NCBI GenBank assembly: GCA_933207985.1
Contig: OW240914.1
Span: forward strand, 130,613,881 to 130,677,880
From: Pelobates cultripes
Taxonomy: Eukaryota; Chordata; Amphibia; Anura; Pelobatidae
Direction of reading: 5' to 3'
Length of the DNA stretch: 64,000 nucleotides
Shown here piece by piece: positions 24,101 through 33,500 of the stretch. The first letter of the stretch is position 1. Every line of letters starts with the position of its first letter. Under the pieces are notes generated by a model. It saw only the letters and a list, made by a program, of their open reading frames with translations, did no database searches and was not told where the DNA came from. A program made the translations under genes and the position numbers.

Positions 24101-27100
24101 AGATCAGGCTCAGCCAATGTTGGATTTATATTTAACCCCTTAAGGACCAAACTTCTGGAATAAAAGGGAATCATGACATGTCACACATGTCATGAGTCCT
24201 TAAGGGGTTAAAGGGGAACTAGAATCACCGTGACCACTACAGCGTAATGTAGTGGTTCCGGTGTCTATAGCCTTTCCTTGGAGGTTGAGTATTTTTAGAG
24301 AAAAGGCAGTGTTTACATTGCTGCCTAGGAACACTTCTAGGTACAATCACTCAGACGGCCCAAAGGTGCTTCCGGAGTCAGTGCTGCACTGTGTGCAACC
24401 ATTATATTCAATGTCTCCACGCTGTACATTGAGGCTCTGAATATTCCCCATAGAGATGCAGCTGATTCAATGCATCTCTATGAGAAAATGTTGATTGGTG
24501 CAGCGTGGTGTTTTGCTATGGGAATAGATTGGATTGGCTAAGATTGTGGCGAGACTGGTAGGGTGTGGGCAAAAAGATTAGTAAAAACACCTTTCCTAAG
24601 GGGGTCGAGGACCTAAAATAGTCAAACACTACAGTGTCAGGAATACATGTTTGTAGCGTTTCAGGACAGGGCCTTGACTGAACTGATTTTGCATGTAATG
24701 CACGGTGATTTCCTGTTGAGGTGCAATTAATATTCTGTAAATAAGGCCTTATTAAAACATATATGCAAACACACACAACGTTTAAATATTAAGGCAATTT
24801 CCCTTTTGCATTTACAATTTCCGATTCTCTTCATGAAAGCTCCATGAGATCTTATCAGTAGTTGGAGAGCTATTTATGTAGCAGGCTTTGCTATTTTGAG
24901 CTAGGAGGTGGGTTAATACAACTATTTTGGTTTTTTATCTTCCACATTAACCTGCTGGACAAACACTTTTTTATAATTATGCAGGCCTTTCCTTCCCGAC
25001 TACATGTGTAAAACATGATTAAAATTCACACAAACATCTAGATGATAACCATCTTCTTTGGACAAAATGATGTTGTGTTGTTCCCTTGTATGTGAACTCA
25101 ATGGCTTACTAGGCTTAGGTTAATAAAATACATATGTAACATCCATTTGAACACACATAGATTTTCCGCAATAATAATAATAAGGTGTGCAGAGTTGAGC
25201 AGGCATTGACCCGTGGTTTGAATATTGGTCAGCAGCTGGGAATTAAATTGGACCTTAATATACAAGTGACTGTTGCAGAATGTTTTCCTGATGTATTTCA
25301 TCAGGATTGTAAGAGACTGCTTTACCTATCACATTGTATCAGTTTTCCTGATTCTTTCATAGATGACAGTTGGACGTTCAGTAATACACAATTCTCCAAT
25401 ATCCCAGTACTAGATAATAGTTCTTTAAGTCCTGGATCTTCTCATTACCTTGTTAGCTCTCCATTTAACGAGTTAGAGTGGGGCCTCCAAATATACCACT
25501 CTACTAAGTGTGGGTCCTCCACCAAAGGGAAATAACCCGTATATCGTACAGTAAGTTTTACCATATTCTAAACTGGTATAAAGTCAGATCAGAAAAAACT
25601 GGGATAGCTGTCCACCTGCCCTGACCTTGGCTCTGTCATATGTTCTGTCTGTCTCGGGTATCCTGACATCAGCTTGTCACTGTTATTTTTGTCTGTCTGG
25701 GATGTTCTATTACTATTAAGCCCAGCTATTACATGGTGTGGCGAAACCAACCTCGCCACTGTACACTGGAGAAGCCTGGTTGCTCGCCTGCTCCCTTTAG
25801 ACTATGGCCCTGCAGTTCAGACCTGTTATTTTCCCTGCTGAAAGGTTTATTTATGCCTTTCTGCCAGGGTGTTCGGTAGATTCAATCTACCGAACAAACT
25901 ACCGAACGATGGACCACCTGGGAACTGGAGTGTGCCGTCAATTGACCGCCCAGAAGCTGCGGTTAACCGCTGCTTAATTGATGAACGCTGGGAGGCCTTT
26001 GTTCGGTTGCCGAACACGTGGCAGCGACCATTTTACCTCCCGAACGGCCAGCGGTGTTCAGCGCCTAAACTATGGAACTGAAAACGGACACTTAATTGCG
26101 CGAACACCACTGAGCCGCCAGCCTTCTTCCCTTCCCATTCGAGAGCGGAACCGAATGACTGTTCATTCGGTAGTTTAACCGGATGAACAGCATCACCCAG
26201 ATAGCTAAGCCATGGAGCCTGTTCATGTAACGAAAAGACTATGTGAAGGACTTTGGCTCCATGGTGATTGAACTGTATGTATGTTATCTGAGCGCCATTC
26301 GGTAATAATGTGCGCTCAGATCTGAGCTATCTGGGGCTATGTAGAATGTAACTGAATGTAACTGTAGGTAATTTTATGTCTTTTACTGTTTGTTTTCTGC
26401 CATGTGGTTAATGGAGTTTTGCCTCTGTCTTTGGAGATAATTGAATTACTTCCCAATTATCTCCAGGGCAGAGAGGAGGGATTGTGATGCATTGTGGGAT
26501 GGTTGAAATGTGTAAGTCTGTGATTGGTCCTTTTACCCTTTGTGTCCCAGTCTCCCATTTGGTGCCCTAGGGGAGTGTCCACCAGGTGGGAGACCTGCAT
26601 AAAAGCTGGGCAGTTAGCCCCAGTAAATGAGTTCCTGCTTAACCCTCAAAGTGAAGTGTCGTCTCATTATTGGGGGGAGGATTTACTGTATGCTGTTAGA
26701 GACTGATTGCCAGGAGTGTAAGCCGCTTGGGGGCTTTTCCTGTTCATCTGCTAGCAGCTATTCGTGTGTCTCCAGTTCGGGAGTTTGGAGTGCTACTTGG
26801 TATGCAGTTCGGGAGTTTCGAGTATTCCCTTGGTTGCAGTTCGGGAGTTGGTGAATTCGTGGGTTTGCAGTTCGGGAGATTGGTGCTTGCAGTAGCTGTC
26901 TGTGCAGCTGAAAATATTGCCTAAACGGTTTTTAACCGCTTGTGGGCAAAACGGTCCGTTACACATGGACTGGTAATATGTGTGTCTCTGTCTTTCCTAC
27001 CTTTGTCTTTTGCGATCCAACCCATAGGTTCTTGGGTTAACCTGACTTACAGTTGTTTCGAAAGTGGCACACAGCAAAGTAAGTAAAGTCTTTTTTTTTT

Positions 27101-30100
27101 TCTGTACAAAACTTTGCTTTGCCAGGATGCCAAATATTGCATAGTCAAGGGTAAGTAATCCTACATATTTAATGCAACATCCTATTGTTACAATTGCATT
27201 CCAAATCTTGTTCCCCCTGCATTGACTTTATAAGACCAATGGTTGGGTTTAATGGCATTCCTTGCAGACAGACAAGAATAGCAGTGACAGGCTGATGTCA
27301 GGATAGACAGAACAATATGACAAAGCCAATGTCAGGGCATGTGGACAGCTATCCCTCTCCTAGCTTTTGCTGTTCTGTATCCACCATTAAATATCCCAGT
27401 GGCCTAGTCTTTGGTATACCTTTGGGATTACAGGGGAGCCAGCCCATATACAAACCTACACAGGATTGGGCTACCAAAGGCCTTGTACAAATGCCTCATG
27501 CTTCCTCACTCTTACTGTACTGTGCGAGCAAACATCCCAACACACTTCCTGCTATTTTAATCCATTGAAGATCATTGCTGTGAGGATACAGTCCACAATC
27601 CCTGTGTGCTAGTATCTTAGGGGACAGTTGCTGTATGGGAGACTACCCTCCCATAACCATATAATACATTAATCATTAATAAATTAATTCCCTGTCTGTG
27701 TCTCATTGCCCACAAAATATGTCTTTTCACTAGAGGACTTTCTAAAATGCTCCCGGTACTCCTCCAATAGAAGCATATTGCTTGTTAAACCCAAGACCTA
27801 TGTTTAATGATTTGATGACAAAACTTGTGCATAGATAATAATAATAATAATTAATAATATTATTTATATAGCACCAGTAAATTCCGAAGCGCTGTACAAT
27901 AGGTGGACTAACAGACACGTAATTGTAACCAGACAAATGGACGTACAGGAACAGAGGGGTTGAGGGCCCTGCTCAATGAGATTACATGCTAGAGTGAGTG
28001 GGGTATAGTGACACAAAGGGTATAAGTAGGGGTAATGAAATAGGTTGCTAGAAAGTAATCATTGAGAACTTATTATTTTTTAAAGTTGCAGGAGAGGAGT
28101 CATCGGGCAATGTATAGTAAAAGGCCTATTAAAGCACTATTATTAGCACGGGTTTCTTCTATTATGTCTGTTAGTAACTGTTGAAAGGCTCGTCTTTGTA
28201 CAGCTGCAGCAAAGTCTGTCATTATGAAGACCGCGGCTGCCCTCTTCTGTGGTTATTTTGGTCTTATTATGTAGGTCTCTATGACTATCACTTGACACGT
28301 TGTATTCTATTAGTGGATACATGTGGTCCATCAGTAAGCTATATGTCAATCTATAGAAACAAATATGGTAATAATGCTCATATTGTGTGTTTGTTGTAAT
28401 GGCAAACGTCTTCTTTTCCGAGACAGCTAGATACCTGTTACACATCTACAACATCAGTTTATTAGCTACTAATCCAACTGTGCTAGACAGCATGTACTAA
28501 GCATGGTGGGAAAATCTTATCTATATCTTCCATTTGAGGAGGAACATATAAATTTATAATCATTATGTGCCCATGTGCAGGTGTGTGATTCCCTTTGGAG
28601 TGTGGATTCCCCTCTTGCTCATGTTGTGTGTCAGGAATCTGGCTGTGGAAAGCCAAACCATACGTGGACACTACAGTCTGTGCCCCATCTAGATGCCGTC
28701 CAAGGAGTACAATGCACAGGTACTGATACCAGTAATTGGTAAATGTTGCATTAATAACTGTGGGTCATACTCACTTATGCTAGTTCTACTTTAATTTTAG
28801 GAGATGAATCAAGTGTGAGAGAATGTGAGGATACAGGGCATATTCAACAGAACTGCACTCTTCAGAGCATCGCCGCTCTAACATGCAACCAGAATATCAA
28901 ACACAGTCCAGGTACTGATCGTTTATAGCACAGACTGCATATAGCACAGTCACACACACACTGTCCAGCTACAGACTGCATATAGCACAGTCACACACAC
29001 ACTGTCCAGCTACAGACTGCATATAGCACAGTCACACACACACACTGTCCAGCTACAGACTGCATATAGCACAGTCACACACACACTGTCCAGCTACAGA
29101 CTGCATATAGCACAGTCACACACACACTGTCCAGCTACAGACTGCATATAGCACACACACACACTCCAGCTACAGACTGCATATAGCGCAGTCACACACA
29201 CACACACACACACAGTCCAGCTACAGACTGCATATAGCACACACACACACACACACACAGTCCAGCTACAGACTGCATATAGCGCAGTCACACACACACA
29301 CACACACAGTCCAGCTACAGACTGCATATAGTGCAGTCACACACACACACACAGTCCAGCTACAGACTGCATATAGTGCAGTCACACACACACACACAGT
29401 CCAGCTACAGACTGCATATAGCACACACACACACACACACACAGTCCAGCTACAGACTGCATATAGCGCAGTCACACACACACACACACACAGTCCAGCT
29501 ACAGACTGCATATAGTGCAGTCACACACACACACACAGTCCAGCTACAGACTGCATATAGTGCAGTCACACACACACACACAGTCCAGCTACAGACTGCA
29601 TATAGCGCAGTCACACACACACACACACACAGTCCAGCTACAGACTGCATATAGCGCAGTCACACACACAGTCCAGCTACAGACTGCATATAGCGCAGTC
29701 ACACACACAGTCCTGGTACAGACTACATTTGCACAGTGACCGTGTCAGTCCATGTACAATTTACAGTCAAACACTGTCTCTCAAATGGACCACACATGAC
29801 AGAAGAATGTAAAGACTCACATGACGGTTACTTTTCATATGATGAATTTGACTCTAACCTCTTCCAAATATAACACTGGTCTTCGCTTCATGAAGACACT
29901 TCACCTGTGCTTTTTTTATCCCACAGGTAACTGTTTCATGCGGCTATCCAAGGGTCGCAGCTCATGTGATGGACATATAGAGGTTATGACTGGGAATACT
30001 TGGAGCCCTGCATGTTTTACAGGCATCAAGGACAGTGATCCCCAGGTCCTCTGCCAGCAGGTAGTTTTTCTCTCATGCTTAGTTCTATTTCCTCCAGAAT

Positions 30101-30508
30101 GTTAAAAGTTCCTCAGGGAGCCTGATATACTTGAGCTCTTCCATTATATAATGACAACAGATTTCTTTGGTATTTAATAGTTTTCTGGGGTTTTGTTTTA
30201 TTTTTAATATAAATATATATATATATATATTAAAAAAAATACAAGCAGTGTTGCACTCACTGTAAAATAGAATCACTGCCTGGTGCTTATCTGGCAAAGA
30301 TATAGAGATAAAGGTAGATAGCACTCCACGGACTTAATCTTCAAATAAGAATTAACTTTTAATGCTCCAAGTTAAAAATCAACGTTTCAGTCTGGACAAT
30401 CAGACTTTCAGCAGGTCTGATTGTCCAGACTGAAACGTTGATTTTTAACTTGGAGCATTAAAAGTAAATTTTTATTTGAAGATTAAGTTCGTGGAGTGCT
30501 ATCTACAA

Positions 30509-30557
<49 letters not shown>

Positions 30558-33500
30558 TAGCATTGTATTAACTATCCACATACTTCAGGTGGAAGGGGTT
30601 TTCAATCACAATTTTTCCCCACCATAACCTATTTAGATTTTGCTTCCCAAGCACTACCAAGCCTCACTAAGCAAACCAGTAACCAACCTCATGCTGAAGA
30701 GTTGCATTAACAATGAAACAGCTGTCCATGAGTGGTTCACTGGTTTTGCATCTTATCCTAAATTGTGTTCCAAGCAGTTGTATACTGCAAACACAAATTA
30801 AAGGAATCCATGTTTAAAATGGAATGAGGCAAAAATGTGATTCTTTGTTAAACTAATTTGCATATGCCCACCCAGAATCCTTTGCGGTTGTAACATCACT
30901 GCTGATGTGGGATTTCTGTGGGAAAAGCAAGTCTTATGGCTTGACTGGTGTGCAGATTTTTGTTTAGCATTGTATTAACTATCCACATACTTCAGGTGGA
31001 AGGGGTTTTCAATCACAATTTTTCCCCACCATAACCTATTTGGAATTTGCTTCCCAAGCACTACCAAGCCTCAATAAGCAAACCAGTAACCAACCTCATG
31101 CTGAAGAGTTGCATTAACAACGAAACAGCTGTCCATGAGTGGTTCACTGGTTTTGCATCTTATCCTAAATTGTGTTCCAAGCAGTTGTACACTGCAAACA
31201 CAAATTAAAAGGAATCCATGTTTAAAATGGAATGAGGCAAAAATGTGATTCTTTGTTAAACTAATTTGCATATGCCCACCCAGAATCCTTTGCGGTTGTA
31301 ACATCACTGCTGATTTGGGATTTCTGTGGGAAAAGCAAGTCTTATGGCTTGACTGGTGTGCAGATTTTTGTTTAGCATTGTAAAAGGTGAAGTGAGTGTG
31401 CGAGAATTAGATCATGGTTGCAGTCACAGAAATGGCTTTGCTGTAGGAATTAGTGCAGTATATCTCTGATTGTCCCTTTAGTACTTTAAATAATCTTCCA
31501 TCCTTTATGTATGTTTTATTTTTTCTGATTGCATGTAGATCTCCTTGTACAGGTTGTATGTGCTATCACTGGATAATGTGTAATGTGAGGTGCTCTGCCC
31601 TATGTATTTTGTATGTGCCGGAATTCTTCTGGACTGCACTCAAGATTCGAATCTAGCATGTGAAAAAGGGTCCACCCATCACTGCTTGTGTTTCAAAAAG
31701 GCTACACTATTAGTTATGTGATGCCTAAACTGAAATTGTTTGTAAAGTGTATGTTATCTGTATGCTTAATAGTCCATTATGTTGGTGAAAATTGTTCAAA
31801 ACTGGCTTTTTTTTAATCTGGTAGTTCTACTTGTTCCTGTTGTGACTAGTCTGAAGCTATGTGCTATAATAATAATCTTTTTTTTTTTTTTTTTTTTTCT
31901 TGTGTGTGTGTGTATAGATGAATTGTACATATGAGCGCCCTGCTTTCTCTTCTGTGTACAAGCATAAATCACGGGCAGCTGTTATGATCCAGTGTCAAGA
32001 AAACCAAACCTCTCTCTGCAATTGTTACCACCATAGTGTGAATATTTGCCAATCTGGTCTCACTACATATTTGCAGTGTAATAGACCAAGGTGAGTCCAA
32101 GATGCACAGTGGGAGTGGGATACTCTGTTTATTGTCCATTCTAGGTGTCAAGCAGACCATGTGCGTTGGATGAAATGCTGTTAGGTTTGTGGCCTTCTGT
32201 GGTTGGGTCTGCTCATGTTTTGTATCTTCTGTGATGTTTTCTCTTTATGTGGTGCTTTTTCTCCATTAAATTGCATGATGAGTAGATGGCATTATATGAT
32301 GTATGCATGTGGTGCTAATCGGGAAGATTCCTTTAACAACTTGTGTTTTTTCTGTTTTTGTTTTTTTGCTAGGATGGATGAGTCCTGGTTAGTGTGGGCT
32401 GGCATATGTCTTGCTGCAATGTGTATTGTAGCAATGTGCTGGGTACGTGCTACCAAGTCCTGGAAAAGATGTGCTCCATCTTTGTATAAAAATATACGGT
32501 CATGTCTCTCCTGTCCCTCAAACACTTATGAACGGGGTCGCCAGAACTCCAAACGACGCAGGAACATTTATGAGACCCCTAACCTTGTAGTCCAAGAGAC
32601 CTGTAGCCCTCCGTCCTCCCCTACTGTCCTACAGAATCCAACAGGTAAGTGAAATCACTACTATTAAAAACATGGAATATTTTCTCAGTGTGCTTATTGA
32701 ATTGACCTCTGCATGCTTTTCAATACTCTACTAACTGCAAATACTATAAATAACTTTATATGAAGTTTGTTTTCCATTAAAAACCTGGGTCGCTTTTTGG
32801 TTTATTTTATATAAATTTGTGATTTTAACTGCCATACTCCACTCTCAGACGATGTATCAGCCTTCAAGGGGAAACACCACATCCAATGATTCGTTAAAGA
32901 AACACCCCAGAACATAAAGCACCTCAGTTTGCTGAAGTGCGTTATGCGTATGGAGTCTGTCAAATTTGTGACCGTTAATAAAAGTGCAGATTTCAATTGA
33001 AATTAAAACTTTTATGAAGCTTTGTTGAAATTCATACTGTGGTCAGACAGCTGGAGAGGATTTCTTCCTCTTTTTTTTTTTTTTTTTTTAGCTCCACAGA
33101 GCTAACAAAATCGTCAGGCTTGCCTTCTCAATGATACAAGTCATTGAGAAATATTGGAATGCCATCGCATGAATGCCTGCTCTCGAGGTTTCAGCACAGA
33201 TTGTTTACAATGAAACTCTGGTGCATTTCCAGGCAGATTCTGGAATACTGTCCTGGTGAAAGAGGTGAGAACAGAAAACGTGCAGAAAATAAATACATGC
33301 ACACTTTCTTTGTGGGCATATTTACCAAATTATTGAGAAACATGAAAATAAAACCATTTCAGGGAATTGTTCCTTTTATTATGTTTGCAAATCTGCTATA
33401 TCTAACTAATTGCATTTGTTAGGTCTGAAAAAATTAAGTGAATAAATCTACATCGCTGTACTTAGCTACATCCTGAAATTGAGCGACTTGTTATTGGTCC

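Larger units (their letters stand above)
21172..28580 (+). other. Intron inside SRCR domain 1, 7.4 kb
   Basis: Phase 0 intron between SSSL and VCDSLW. It carries two minisatellites, two TTAA MITEs, an orphan ORF, a solo LTR and the second SINE-like repeat. All are given separately. Confidence 0.7.

Noticed and set aside
29094..29739. Several frames rich in VCVCVCVTALYAVCSWT or HTHTQSSYRLHI
   Set aside because: Both strands of the intronic minisatellite translate without stops. They are repeat products inside an intron.
31453..31656. A frame reading MQYISDCPFSTLNNLPSF as a possible extra exon of the SRCR gene
   Set aside because: Exons D and E already join in phase across Cys3 and Cys4, and no suitable acceptor/donor pair flanks it.
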